A model generated the notes under the pieces. The model had not been told where the DNA came from. It worked only from the letters and a program-made list of their open reading frames with translations, and ran no database searches. A stretch of 64,000 nt of DNA from JADFOB01 sp046753625 (GTDB lineage Bacteria > Planctomycetota > Phycisphaerae > UBA1845): the NCBI GenBank assembly GCA_046753625.1, contig JBHHUB010000001.1, positions 1 through 64,000 on the forward strand, given 5' to 3'. Both the position numbers and the translations under genes were made by a program. How positions within the stretch are numbered: position 1 is the first letter of the stretch; every line of letters begins with the position of its first letter. This document shows, one piece after another, positions 45,073 through 54,738 of this stretch.

Positions 45073-45454
45073 GGAATCACCTCTGTTATGGGTTCAACGT
45101 ACAATCTTGGCAACAGTCGCCACGTTATCCGCCGTCGAGCCGAAAATCAACGTGGGGTCGAAGGTCAAAGGTCAAAGGTCGAAAATCGAAAATCGGAGGC
45201 GGCGCCGGTGTGGTCGGTAGTCGGGGGGATGGGGGTTCCCGTGCCCTACCCCGCGCGGGTGCCCCACCTCCTGTGGGAGGTGGGGGCGCCGATGATCGTG
45301 ACCGACTGATGCCTGCTTCTGCCAACGACCCAAGCCGCCGCGCCGTGGCGGTCCACCCGGATGGCATTCGATTCCTAGTGGCCGCGAGATCATCGGCTCC
45401 CCCATGTCCAATAGGACATGGGCCACCCGCCAGCCGTGTTTTTGCGGGCGTGGC
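45073..45454. other. intergenic region with hairpins and a short tandem motif
   Basis: 382 bp between glyA and the AhpD-like gene. It holds a tandem run of GGTCAAA/GTCGAAAAT-type units (about 45158-45196), a 10-bp hairpin CCCCACCTCC-TGTG-GGAGGTGGGG (45262-45285) and a 9-bp hairpin CCCATGTCC-AATA-GGACATGGG (45401-45422). Neither hairpin has a T-run, so they are not classical terminators. No gene seen. Confidence 0.5.
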
Positions 45455-46003
45455 CTATTGGGGCGGCATTTCCGGCTCGAGGTCGACACCGAGGCCGTCC
45501 GCGATGCGGTTGATGTAGTTGAAATAGGCCACGGTCTGTGTGGCGTCGTGAATGGCGCGATCGGAAAGCCCCAGGTTTCGCAGGTCGGAGACATCCTCGG
45601 AGGACATTTGGCCGGGCGTTTTGGTCAGCTTCAAAGCGAACGCGCACAGCGCGCGGTCAACGCTCGACAGCTCCGCTTCATTGAAATCCGCTACGATCTG
45701 ATCGACCCATTCGTTGTTGTCAACCTCAACCCGGAGGTTGTCCGCGTGGGCATGGGTTCAGTAGTGACATTCGTTGGCACGAGACACCACGACAGCCATC
45801 ATCTCCCGTTGCGCGCGGGTCAGCGGAGAATCGCCGTGCATGACCGCCATGTAGAGGCCCATGCCCGCTTGGAGCACGGGTGGGTTCTGGCTTTGAACGC
45901 GGACGATGTTGAACACGCGCCCGGCCCGCTTCACACCGGCGGCGTACACCCGGGCCAACTGCCCTTCGGCCTGATCCTCCGCTATCTGTTCAATCCATGC
46001 CAT
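45455..46003 (-). CDS. AhpD-like peroxidase-related selenoprotein (UGA read as Sec)
   Basis: 182 residues if UGA at 45758-45760 is read through; a normal reading stops after 81. Before the UGA the sequence is the first half of an AhpD/carboxymuconolactone-decarboxylase-like protein, ending SRANECHY. Directly after it, in the same frame, 100 well-formed codons continue (THAHADNLRVEV..., ending DLEPEMPPQ, stop TAG). The UGA falls exactly at the second Cys of the family's CxxC redox motif, followed by the usual His (CHY-U-THAH), so selenocysteine 82 is the simple reading. A GAGGT ribosome site precedes ATG 46003. A stem-loop lies 10 bases after the UGA. A nonsense mutation is the alternative. 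Confidence 0.8.
45729..45747 (-). promoter_or_regulatory. candidate bacterial SECIS stem-loop
   Basis: In the transcript, ACGCGGA and TCCGGGT pair (six of seven positions, one G-G mismatch) around a CAACC loop, starting 10 bases after the in-frame UGA. Position fits bacterial SECIS elements; the loop lacks the GU seen in E. coli, so this is tentative. Confidence 0.4.
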
Positions 46004-46133
46004 AACTTACCTCATTGAGTGCGATCACGCTTACGCGTCTCCGAACAATCGGAACAACTCCGTATCCAACCCGCGATCGTGAAGACCCATTGACCTTCGC
46101 CCTTTGGCTCTTGACCTTCGACCCTCCCACGCC

Positions 46134-47222
46134 TCAATTCAGCACCCTCACGGTGGAATGAGTTTCTACTAAATAGGCGTACAGTTGCGCCACGTCGTCA
46201 TTGTACATGCGGATGCAGCCCAACGATACGCTGTGTCCGATGCTGTTGGGCTCGATCGTCCCGTGGATGCCGTACCGCTGAGCGCCGAGGGCATCTCCAT
46301 CCGCACCGATCAGGGCGATCCAGCGCTCGCCGAGTGGGTTGGCCGGATCGTCCGCGGCGATCATCTGACCACCACGCGGCGGGTAATAAGTGGGGTTCCT
46401 GAGTTTGGTGCCCACACGCCATGTCCCCGTGGGGGTGCCGTCATCGGCTCCCAGGCCGACCTTGAAGTGCGTGACGAAGGTATCGCCCAGATAGACGTCC
46501 AAGACGTATTCGTGCTTGTGCACGACGGCTCGGAACGGTCCATAGATGACTTTGATTACCTGCCCCGCGCGAATGAGATTGATGTTTTCGATGTTGTTGA
46601 TCGATGCCAGCAGCCCGGCGGATATCTTGTGGGCTTTGGCGATCTCGCCCAGGGTATCGCCCGGCTTGATCGAATACCGACCGACGTGCGCATCGCCGGA
46701 CCAGGTGCGCGGCGAGAGAATCGTGTCGTTGCCGATGCGCGTCAGCGCCGTGCGCAGGCGCGTGCGATCGGGCTCGCCGATCTCCGCGAGCATGGCTTCA
46801 CTGTACCGGGCTCGGGCCGTGAGCACGTCGTTTTCGGCCATCGCTTGATCCCCGGCACGAATCAAGGCGGCCAGACGATTTCCGTTGGCTTCGCGGCTCG
46901 CGGGGGGCTTGGCCGGCGTGCGCTTGGCGCGTTTCGCTGATACAGGCCTTTTAGGGGATCGTGCGGTGGCGGTTTCGGACCGGTCCGGTACCGTCTGGCG
47001 CTTGGCTGCATCCGACGTGGCCCCAGGCATGCCTGCAAGCAGCGGCTTCTGATTGCCCAGCGGACTGGCCGCGAGCCCTTGAGCGGGATCGGGCGGCGAC
47101 GCATCCGGCGTCAGCCACCACGCTCCGGCGGCCAGAACCGCAAGGCCCGCAACGATCGGAACAACAGGTAGGCCGCGCCGCCGGCGAGTCCGACGGGGGC
47201 GGTAGGAACGGCGTCTTGCCAT
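46134..47222 (-). CDS. LysM and L,D-transpeptidase (YkuD) domain protein
   Basis: 362 residues from ATG 47222, which has GGAGG 7-11 bases upstream. A very basic N-terminus (ARRRSYRPRRTRRRRG), one membrane helix, a Pro/Lys/Arg-rich linker and a small helical region precede one LysM domain (YSIKPGDTLGEIAKAHKIS). A C-terminal YkuD domain has the catalytic motif HGT...SIGHSVSLGCIRM. Such enzymes form 3-3 peptidoglycan cross-links or attach proteins to the wall. It is downstream of no obvious partner; the AhpD-like gene follows on the same strand after 130 bp. Confidence 0.88.
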   Translation of the reverse strand: MARRRSYRPRRTRRRRGLPVVPIVAGLAVLAAGAWWLTPDASPPDPAQGLAASPLGNQKPLLAGMPGATSDAAKRQTVPDRSETATARSPKRPVSAKRAKRTPAKPPASREANGNRLAALIRAGDQAMAENDVLTARARYSEAMLAEIGEPDRTRLRTALTRIGNDTILSPRTWSGDAHVGRYSIKPGDTLGEIAKAHKISAGLLASINNIENINLIRAGQVIKVIYGPFRAVVHKHEYVLDVYLGDTFVTHFKVGLGADDGTPTGTWRVGTKLRNPTYYPPRGGQMIAADDPANPLGERWIALIGADGDALGAQRYGIHGTIEPNSIGHSVSLGCIRMYNDDVAQLYAYLVETHSTVRVLN

Positions 47223-47627
47223 GGTTTCGCCTCCATGCGCGAAAGTTGATGCGGGGGCCAGCCGCAAAACGGCCTGACCATTCGTGGGTACCACACCTGT
47301 AATCAAGCTTACGCCCATTTCGCTCGGATGCAAGTGGAATTACCGCGATCGGGAGTGGCCGCGGCACAATCGCGTCCAAACGCCAAACCTTAGCCGAACA
47401 CCCGGCAACGCGGTTCCCCGCGCTCGAGCAGTTCTCATTCGACGGCTACCCGCCGCGATTCGATCGGCATCGCTCGTGAAGAGACAGAATCTCACAGAGC
47501 CTAGCGCCGATAGATTCGGACGGTCATGGTAAAAAGAGGCCGTCATCGCGTTCTTGTGGTGGTGCTGCTTGACGGAACGCGCCGGTCTGTCTCCAATGCG
47601 GATGCGATTTGCGGAGAAACACAGGCG
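47223..47627. other. divergent intergenic region
   Basis: 405 bp between the L,D-transpeptidase and the next plus-strand gene. A plus frame from 47526 joins the downstream gene but its first 34 residues look non-coding. No repeat, terminator or RNA recognised. Confidence 0.4.
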
Positions 47628-48209
47628 ATGGCAAGCTCCAAGATCAATCCCATGGCGCCGCGTTGGGACGTCGAGCGGACCAGTGGGGTCTGCGCGCAAA
47701 CCGGGGAAACGATCCATGAGGGGGAGGCTTTCTACTCCGTCTTGTTCGAGGAGGGGGATTCCTTCCGCCGCGCCGACTACAGCCTGGCCGCGTGGGACGG
47801 ACCGCCGGAAGGCGCTTACTGCCATTACAAGACGCGTATGGCCGTCAAAGAGAAACGCAAAAAAACCTTCGTCGACAACGAAATGCTGCGCGCGTTTTTT
47901 CTGCGGCTCGCGGACGAGCAGGAACCGGCCCGGGTCCGTTTTCGCTTCGTGATCGCGTTGATTCTGATGCGCAAACGCATTTTGCGGTATGAACATTCCG
48001 TGACCACGGATGGTATTGAAGTCTGGGACATGCATTTGACTAGAGATCCGTCGGTCCACAAGGTTGTCAATCCCCGTATGTCGGAAGATCAAATCGAGGA
48101 GGTCAGCGGCCAACTCTCGGGCATTCTGCACGCGGACATGGGCGAATGGGACATCGAAGATACTTCCGCTGATGGCATCGATGACGAAGGATCGCCGGAT
48201 GAAGCTTGA
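47628..48209 (+). CDS. conserved-looking hypothetical protein
   Basis: 193 residues from ATG 47628. The N-terminal half has a compact domain (WDVERTSGVCAQTGETIHEG, YSVLFEEGDSFRRADYS, GAYCHYKTRM) with two or three Cys and a His that could bind metal. A helical segment (ADEQEPARVRFRFVIALILMRKR) and an acidic tail follow. No signal peptide, so probably cytoplasmic. Family not recognised. First of a set with the next two genes, which overlap by 11 and 4 bases. Confidence 0.65.
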   Translation: MASSKINPMAPRWDVERTSGVCAQTGETIHEGEAFYSVLFEEGDSFRRADYSLAAWDGPPEGAYCHYKTRMAVKEKRKKTFVDNEMLRAFFLRLADEQEPARVRFRFVIALILMRKRILRYEHSVTTDGIEVWDMHLTRDPSVHKVVNPRMSEDQIEEVSGQLSGILHADMGEWDIEDTSADGIDDEGSPDEA

Positions 48210-49038
48210 GGTCATCCTCAAGCCCGGCGTGCGGGTGGCGCTGTTCGCGGTGGCGATGACGTGCGGAGCGTGTCAGCCCAAGACCATCGAAGTGGTCCCC
48301 GCGCGGGAAACACCGCTCGCGCGGGCGTGCGCGGTGGTCAACGGCAACGTAGCACGCATCGCCGGCACACTGCGCGCGACCGGTCCGGTGGACGCGCGCG
48401 TAGTCGACGCGGACGGCAGAACGCGCACCTTTTCACTCGACGGCACTCTTTTCTACCTGGCGCCGCATTTCGTGCGGTTTGATTTGAAGAAGCTGGGCGC
48501 AACGCAGGTTCGCGTAGGTTCCAATGCGACGCGGTTTTGGTACTACGCCAAGGACACCGACCGCTATGAGTGTGGGTGGCACGGGCGGCATCGGGTTCGG
48601 GGGTGGGATCTTCCCATCATGCCCGAGGAGCTCGTCGAGGCGTTTGGCCTGACGCCGATTCCGACCGGTCTGATCGTTCCGGGCGAGGTCACGCGATTGC
48701 AGCGCATCGAGCGAGACTATCAGCAAGTGCTTTTCCTGCACGAGTCGGCCGGGCGCGGTATTCGGATTGCAAAGGAATACTGGCTCGATCGTTATCCACC
48801 TCACCTCACGCGGCGGGTCGTGTTCCGCAACGAAATAGGCGGCGTCGACATGCTTTCCAACCTTGGTGACTACAGGCGGCTCGGTGCCGGCGGACCTTTG
48901 TTGCCCCATCGCCTGGATGTGGAGTGGTTCGACCCCCCGCTGAAGTTGCGTTTCAAGGTTCGCCGATGGAAGTCGGTACCCCAGGTCGTTGAAGATGGGA
49001 TTCAGTTTCGGACCCCCGGCGAGTGTGCGAATCCATGA
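48199..49038 (+). CDS. putative lipoprotein of unknown function (LolA-like strands)
   Basis: 279 residues from ATG 48199, with AAGGA 7 bases upstream and an 11-base overlap with the previous gene. The signal peptide ends at a Cys (AMTCGACQPK), suggesting a lipoprotein, although the lipobox is not ideal. The body has alternating strands (RTFSLDGTLFYLAPHFVRFDL, TRFWYYAKDTDRYECGW) that recall LolA/LolB-type lipid-binding half barrels; this is a resemblance only. The end overlaps the next gene as ATGA. Confidence 0.6.
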   Translation: MKLEVILKPGVRVALFAVAMTCGACQPKTIEVVPARETPLARACAVVNGNVARIAGTLRATGPVDARVVDADGRTRTFSLDGTLFYLAPHFVRFDLKKLGATQVRVGSNATRFWYYAKDTDRYECGWHGRHRVRGWDLPIMPEELVEAFGLTPIPTGLIVPGEVTRLQRIERDYQQVLFLHESAGRGIRIAKEYWLDRYPPHLTRRVVFRNEIGGVDMLSNLGDYRRLGAGGPLLPHRLDVEWFDPPLKLRFKVRRWKSVPQVVEDGIQFRTPGECANP

Positions 49039-50799
49039 GACGCGGTCGACGCATGCTTTCCCCAAACTACATCGAGCGGTGGTGGCGGCTTGGCTTGCTC
49101 GGATTGTCGCTGTGCGGCACCGGCATCCTTCCTGCGCTGGCCGATCCGCCCGACGAGCTGTTTGGCGTGGCCGGCAATCAGCGGATTATCTGGCTGTTTC
49201 AGAACATGACGCATGCTGAGAGCAAGCAGACGGCGCTCTTTTTTACCTACCGGCCACTTGATAAAGCCAAGAAGACCCGGTTTGCCCCGCGACCATTCGG
49301 ACCGATCGGCGGTGAGATTGCCGCCATGGCGGTTTCCGGGCGGAAACTGCACATCATTTACAGCGATGGGACGCATCAATCTTTGGTTCCGCCGACCGGG
49401 CCTTGGAGCATGATCGCCGGATGCAAGCAGGTGCGCGAGCGCAATCTCCCGGATTCGACCGTGCCGATGGCGCTGGCCGGAGACCTCGGTAGTGAACAGC
49501 TCTACGCTTTGATTACGTCGCGCCGCGCCGCCGCCCTGATGCCCTCGGTGGAGCCGGCGGCCGCGGGCACGTCCGGAAAGGCGGCTCCCGAAGGCGATGG
49601 CTTCGTTACGTGCGGACGTAGAGGAGAACGCGCGGGCGCAATCCGCGCTGAGCGTTGATTTGACCGTCGTTCGCTTCGAACAAGGACGCTGGGTCTTGGA
49701 TCGTGCTGCTCCGGCCGATTTCAAGTTGCACGGGCGACCCTTGGCGTTTTGGGCGTCGGCAGGGCGAATCCACCTCATCTACAGGCCGGACCGGCAAGCC
49801 AACGAGTGGCTCTACCGGGTTAGTGCGGCATCTGACGATTCCTGGTCCGAGTCCGTGGTCTGGCCCGCCACGAGGGATCCTGAGTTCGCGTCCGGGTCGG
49901 TGGCGCAAGATCAACCCGTGCTTCTGGTCGGTAGGCAATCGGGTGGGGATCCGTTCTTGCAATACTGGCGGCTCGACGTCGCCGGCTGGGAACCGGTGGC
50001 GCTGGCCGGGAGCGAATTCGCACGCGTTGCGTTGTTCGGGAGCAGGTTTTGCGCCTACGCTGCCGGCACCTATATCGGGTTGGCACGCCGCGAAAAGGGG
50101 GAACCGCTTCATTTTGGACGCTGGGACGTGGCGGACGGGTCGACCTTGGATCCGCTTGCCGTAGTCCCCGCGCTGGTTCCGCCCGAACCGCCGACGGTCA
50201 CCACCGCTGCCAAGCATCTGTTGGAGTACACGGTGTTGGGCTTGGCGTTGGCTGCGGTGTTCATCTGGCGGCGCAGCAGCATTGCGCACCATCCGACGCT
50301 GGCGCCCAATCAGAGGCTCGCCCGCCTGTCGCGCCGGGCCATGGCGTTCAGCATCGACATGCTCATTCTCACACCGGCGGTGATCGCGGTTTTCTACCGC
50401 CTCCTGTTGCTCGAAGAGGCCGCGTTTCCGATCTGGAACTCCGGCGGTGTATCCAGCGACCTTTCCGGTCGCTAGTGGTTTCGAGCTCTAGTGGGCGTTT
50501 GCGTGGGAATTTACGGCGCGATTTTCGAGGCGGCTATGAGTGCTACGCCCGGCAAGCGGGCGTTGCGATTGACCGTGGTTCGCGCGGATGGGAGGCCGAT
50601 CGCGTTCGGCGGCGCCCTGGTCCGCAATCTCGCCCGGGCCGTTGAGTTTCATTTTGTTCCGTTGGTCCTGCTCGTCGCGGTCACCTTCGGCAAGCAGCGT
50701 CTGGGGGATTTGCTCGCCCGGTCCTACGTAGTGGAGCCGACCGAGACCACTCTCTTGTCGTTGGACATGAATTCCGACGACGATTCCGACTTCGACTGA
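49035..50799 (+). pseudogene. RDD-family membrane protein gene broken by a frameshift and an amber codon
   Basis: ATG 49035 overlaps the previous stop as ATGA. Signal peptide, then beta-rich extracytoplasmic repeats (KLHIIYSDG in the first frame, RIHLIYRPD in the second). Frame changes between about 49560 and 49658. The second frame runs on into a membrane helix and the first RDD helix (SRRAMAFSIDMLILTPAVIAV), then meets TAG at 50473-50475. The same frame resumes straight after with the rest of the RDD domain (GIYGAIFEAAMSATPGKRALRL) to 50799. The three parts clearly form one protein of about 590 residues. Either a real pseudogene or assembly errors. Confidence 0.7.
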
Positions 50800-51072
50800 A
50801 GCCGTTGCCTGTTACAAATTCGCGCCGGGACAGGCGGCTTGGGATACCGCGGGAAGCGGCGTGTTCGTGGCAGATCCCCCTGTTTTTGAGGGCGACTGGG
50901 CGGGTGTCGCACCGATCCGGGCCGCGGGCCATCTTTGACCGATAACTTAAGGGTTGCTTGGCTTGTGCCGATGACCCAACTGGATGATGGGGCGCGCGGA
51001 TTGCCATCGGAGGCTCAGCGCCAAGGCGGCCGGCGATAGGATGCTCGCTTTTTGGCAACAGGTACTCACGCG

Positions 51073-54000
51073 ATGTACACAAAGTTTTTTAGGCTATCTC
51101 GGCGTCCGTTTGAAGAACGGGCGGACCCCCAGTTTTACTTTCCGACGCCGCACGGCGATGAGGTGTTGGCGGCTCTGGAGTACGAATCCCAGTACGGCCA
51201 ATCCATCGCGCTTTTGATCGGCGAAGCAGGGACGGGAAAGACCCTGCTCATTCGCTCGTTGCTGATGCGCGGGCAGCCGACCGACCAGAGCGTCGTGCTG
51301 ACGTGGACGGCAGACGGGAAGGCGAGCGTGATCCGGGAGGCGTGCAAGGCGTTCGGCGTCACGCTGCCTTCGGCGTTCAGTACCAATCGCGGACTGGCCA
51401 GAATCCGCCGGCATCTCAGCCGCATCACGGCCGATGGGCGGCGCGCACTGCTGGTGATTGACCAGGGGGAGAACCTCTCGAGCGAGAATCTTGCGGAGAT
51501 CAGCGCGCTGACCTCGCTGCATTTGGGCGACCAGTCTATGCTGACGGTCATGCTCGCCGGTCAGCCGCAGATCAAAACGCTGTTGGAGGCAACGGAGCTT
51601 TCGAGTCTGCGGCAGCGGCTCTTCGGTGAGCGCGTGCTTACGCCGTTCTCACGATCGGAGACGGGAAACTACATCGCCCATCGGTTGAAAGTGGCCGGTG
51701 CCGCCGACCCCAACTTGTTCGAACCGCCTGCCTTGGATTTGATTCATCGTGTCTCCGGCGGCATTCCACGTTTGCTCAATCGCCTCGCGGGCGAGGCGAT
51801 GCTCAGCGCGTATGGGGCGTCGCGAAAAACGGTGACCGGGCCGGTGGTTGCTGAACTGGTCAAAGAGAACGCTTACGAAGAGCCGGCGCCGATGGGGGCT
51901 TGCAAGATGGATGCCGACGGCAGCGGCGTGGATAGCGCCGTGGCTTCGGATGCGGAGTTCAGCGGCGACGTGGTGAGCCGAGCATCCACGTCTCGCGATC
52001 GACTGGTGTTCGACGATGCGTCGCCGATCAAATCATATGAGTCGGAAACGGATCGCTTAGCTGGTGCGGAATACGACGCCGGATCGTCGACGCTTCCGGA
52101 TCCGAATGGAAGTGCCGTATTTACGACACTTGATCCTTGTGGAAGTAGTGGGCAGGGGGAGGAGATGCTGGAGCGGGGGCGTTTGCTGCTGGAACAGTTG
52201 GAGCGCGCGATGGCTCGTGCGGAGCGGATGAGCGCTACGTCGCAGGCGTCGCTGACGCAGACTACGGCTGTCGAGACGCATCTCGAAACGCTTGTCGGTC
52301 ATGCGGAGCGAATCGCCGGTGAGCTGGGCGGGTCGGTGAGCCGCGCCCATGAGTCACTGAATTCCTTGAACGCCCGCATCCGTTCGGAGGTTTCGACGAC
52401 GCAGGACCGGGTGACGGCGGTCGAGGAACGGCTCGCCGCCATTCCGGAGGTGCTCGAGCAGGCGGACCACAGGCTGGATCGATTGCAGGATGCCTGCAGC
52501 AGTGCGGAACATGTGGAGTCCTCTTTGCGCAAGTTTGGGGAGGAGCTTGCCGATCAGGCGGACACGGTGCAGGAGCGGATCGGCATCGCCGTGGCCGGTA
52601 CGCAAGCGGGGAAGGAGACCCTCGACCGGGCCACGCAACTGATCGAGACGGTAGAGCGTGAGAAAGCCTCGCAGGAACAATTGATCCGGCGGACGGCGGA
52701 GCAGGTGGACACCAAGCTGCGCACGTTGAACCAATCCCTGGCGAAGGCGGATCGAGTTATCGAGTCGCTGCAGACCCAAAGCCGCAACATGACGTCCGAG
52801 GCGGAACGGATCAAAGAGGATCTGCTTCGCAAGAGCATCAGCCGGTTCGAGGAATCGCTCCAACAAGCGCTGGATCGGTTTACCACGGCGCAGCTCGAAG
52901 CATTGGATGCCATGGAATCTCGGGAAGTGGAATTGCGATCCCAGGTCCACGCGTTTGAGGAGCGAACGGCCGGGTTGCAGCGCACGCTACATGCCGCGGA
53001 TCATGAGATCGACGCGACGCAGAAGAAAACGTCGGCGGTCGCTACCGAATGCAAGAAGCTGCTCGCTGAAGTCGCCACGAAGGAGCAAAGGATTACGCAC
53101 ATCAGTCGTGATCTGGACAACAGCATCGAGCGAGGAGAAACCCACAAGACGGATGTCCAGCGTGTGACGGGCAAGGCCGAGGAACTCCGGCGAAGCGTCG
53201 CGGCCATCCTCGTCGATGTGGGCGCCGCCCAGGAGCGTGCGGTCGCCGCACGCGCTCAATTCGACGGGTACAAGGAGATCGTCTCCGAAATCGACCAAGC
53301 GGTGCAGCGCGGACAATCCGCGCTCCGCGATGTGGACGAAATCGTATCCCACGTGGACCAACTGCAAGGCAACATCGCGGCGGTCGCTCACGAGGCGTCG
53401 GCCAAGACGGAGGCGTTTCGTTCCGACGTCGATCGGGTGCATCGCGACCTCGCCGTGGTTGCCGAAGATGCGGCGGTCAAGACGGAGGCATTCCGCCAAG
53501 GCGTTCGCAACGTCCAGCAGGGGGCGGACGAGACCATCGCGCGAATTACCCAAGCGGTGGCGCAGGGGTCGGACGCCATCGCGATTGTTTCTGCGGAGGC
53601 GCAGACTAAAGTGACACAGCTTGACTCCCACAACGCCGCCGCCCGCGTCGTGTTGCAGGAGTTGTCCGAGATGAACCAAAAGGGGCACAGTCTTCTCGAT
53701 CAGGCCAAGGCGGTGCTCGAGGACACGGAAGACAAAACCAAGCAAGCTGCGTCGACGATTGAGTCTCTTTGGGGATTGGCCGGCGGGGCCGAAGCCCAGA
53801 CCAAAGCACTGGCGACCAAGCTGCAGGAGTCTGAAAAAGTGGTCACCCAGCTTGCCGGCGAGGTCAAGAGTGCGCAAGCGGCGCTCTCCAGGCTTGCGGA
53901 ACAATCGTCGGGCGCCGACGCGCAGTATCAGATTGTCGAAAAGCGCTGCCGCGACGCGAAAAAAATCGCCGATCGGCTTGTTTCCATCAGCAAGCTGCTC

Positions 54001-54738
54001 AAAACGGCCAAGGAAACCGAACAGTCCATCACGGAAATGGTCGACGGAGCACGCCGGGTCGCCGACGATCTGACAAACGCGGCCGGGACTTCTGATCAGC
54101 TCTTGGAGCAGTTCAGCCGGCAGGGCGAAGGCATCGCGGCGACCATCGGCGAACTGGAAACGCGGGCAGCCAAGATCGAATCGACCATCGACCAGGTTAC
54201 GGAGAAGCCGGCTGAGTTGGTTCGGACCGCCAAAGCGCAGGCCGCGCAGCTCGAACGGGTATGTGCTGCGGTCCGCAAGGTGTTTGCGTCGCTGTCGAAG
54301 ACAACCTTGGAAGCCAAGAAGCAGACGGAGGCGTGCGGGAAGATCAACCACAGCGCGGCGCAGCAAATCCGCAACCTCCGCGTCGAGACCGATCGCTCGT
54401 GCAAGACGTTGCGCGAATGGATTGCCGAAGCCATTCGGGTACAAACGCGGCTGGAGCGATCGCTGGACCAGGCTCCGTCGATCCACCAAACGCATCCGAT
54501 CGAGGAATTGGCCGAAGTCTCGGATCGCATGACCGTGGGGGACGCGATTCCCGAACCTTTGGCGGGCGGTGAACTGACCATGCTGGACGAACCGCAAGGC
54601 GCCGCCATACCCGGTTGGGCGGATGGGGTTCCGCCCTCGGAATCCGAACCTGCCGCCTCGGAGCTTGGGGCGCGAATCGGCAATCGCGCGGACGAAATAT
54701 CCAGGCTTCTTGCGGATGCCAAGAATCTGGTTCCCTGA
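51073..54738 (+). CDS. ExeA-type AAA ATPase fused to a giant coiled coil
   Basis: 1221 residues from ATG 51073. The first 270 are an ExeA/MshM-like ATPase: MYTKFFRLSRRPFEE start, Walker A GEAGTGKT (50-57), Walker B LLVIDQGE (the usual DEAQ reads DQGE, so the catalytic Glu position is Gln), then a C-terminal lid with SGGIPRLLNRLAGEA. After an acidic linker, about 360-1130 is almost unbroken coiled coil (repeated A, E, Q, R heptads). ExeA normally carries a peptidoglycan-binding domain and works with secretion or pilus genes; here neither is seen. Function unknown; a scaffold or motor in envelope or chromosome organisation is possible. Confidence 0.8.
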   Translation: MYTKFFRLSRRPFEERADPQFYFPTPHGDEVLAALEYESQYGQSIALLIGEAGTGKTLLIRSLLMRGQPTDQSVVLTWTADGKASVIREACKAFGVTLPSAFSTNRGLARIRRHLSRITADGRRALLVIDQGENLSSENLAEISALTSLHLGDQSMLTVMLAGQPQIKTLLEATELSSLRQRLFGERVLTPFSRSETGNYIAHRLKVAGAADPNLFEPPALDLIHRVSGGIPRLLNRLAGEAMLSAYGASRKTVTGPVVAELVKENAYEEPAPMGACKMDADGSGVDSAVASDAEFSGDVVSRASTSRDRLVFDDASPIKSYESETDRLAGAEYDAGSSTLPDPNGSAVFTTLDPCGSSGQGEEMLERGRLLLEQLERAMARAERMSATSQASLTQTTAVETHLETLVGHAERIAGELGGSVSRAHESLNSLNARIRSEVSTTQDRVTAVEERLAAIPEVLEQADHRLDRLQDACSSAEHVESSLRKFGEELADQADTVQERIGIAVAGTQAGKETLDRATQLIETVEREKASQEQLIRRTAEQVDTKLRTLNQSLAKADRVIESLQTQSRNMTSEAERIKEDLLRKSISRFEESLQQALDRFTTAQLEALDAMESREVELRSQVHAFEERTAGLQRTLHAADHEIDATQKKTSAVATECKKLLAEVATKEQRITHISRDLDNSIERGETHKTDVQRVTGKAEELRRSVAAILVDVGAAQERAVAARAQFDGYKEIVSEIDQAVQRGQSALRDVDEIVSHVDQLQGNIAAVAHEASAKTEAFRSDVDRVHRDLAVVAEDAAVKTEAFRQGVRNVQQGADETIARITQAVAQGSDAIAIVSAEAQTKVTQLDSHNAAARVVLQELSEMNQKGHSLLDQAKAVLEDTEDKTKQAASTIESLWGLAGGAEAQTKALATKLQESEKVVTQLAGEVKSAQAALSRLAEQSSGADAQYQIVEKRCRDAKKIADRLVSISKLLKTAKETEQSITEMVDGARRVADDLTNAAGTSDQLLEQFSRQGEGIAATIGELETRAAKIESTIDQVTEKPAELVRTAKAQAAQLERVCAAVRKVFASLSKTTLEAKKQTEACGKINHSAAQQIRNLRVETDRSCKTLREWIAEAIRVQTRLERSLDQAPSIHQTHPIEELAEVSDRMTVGDAIPEPLAGGELTMLDEPQGAAIPGWADGVPPSESEPAASELGARIGNRADEISRLLADAKNLVP

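Noticed and set aside
45158..45196. Tandem GGTCAAA-type motif as a CRISPR array
   Set aside because: Units are 7-9 bases with no spacers and no cas genes nearby.
47340..48221. 293-codon minus frame opposite the hypothetical gene at 47628
   Set aside because: The plus-strand genes here overlap in an operon pattern and have better composition; the minus frame has no start signal.
50473..50475. In-frame TAG read as pyrrolysine
   Set aside because: The same gene also has a frameshift, the site is a loop between RDD helices rather than an active site, and nothing else suggests pyrrolysine use.
52987..54597. 536-codon open frame antisense to the coiled-coil ATPase
   Set aside because: A by-product of the strongly biased codons of the coiled coil; the plus-strand protein has intact Walker motifs.
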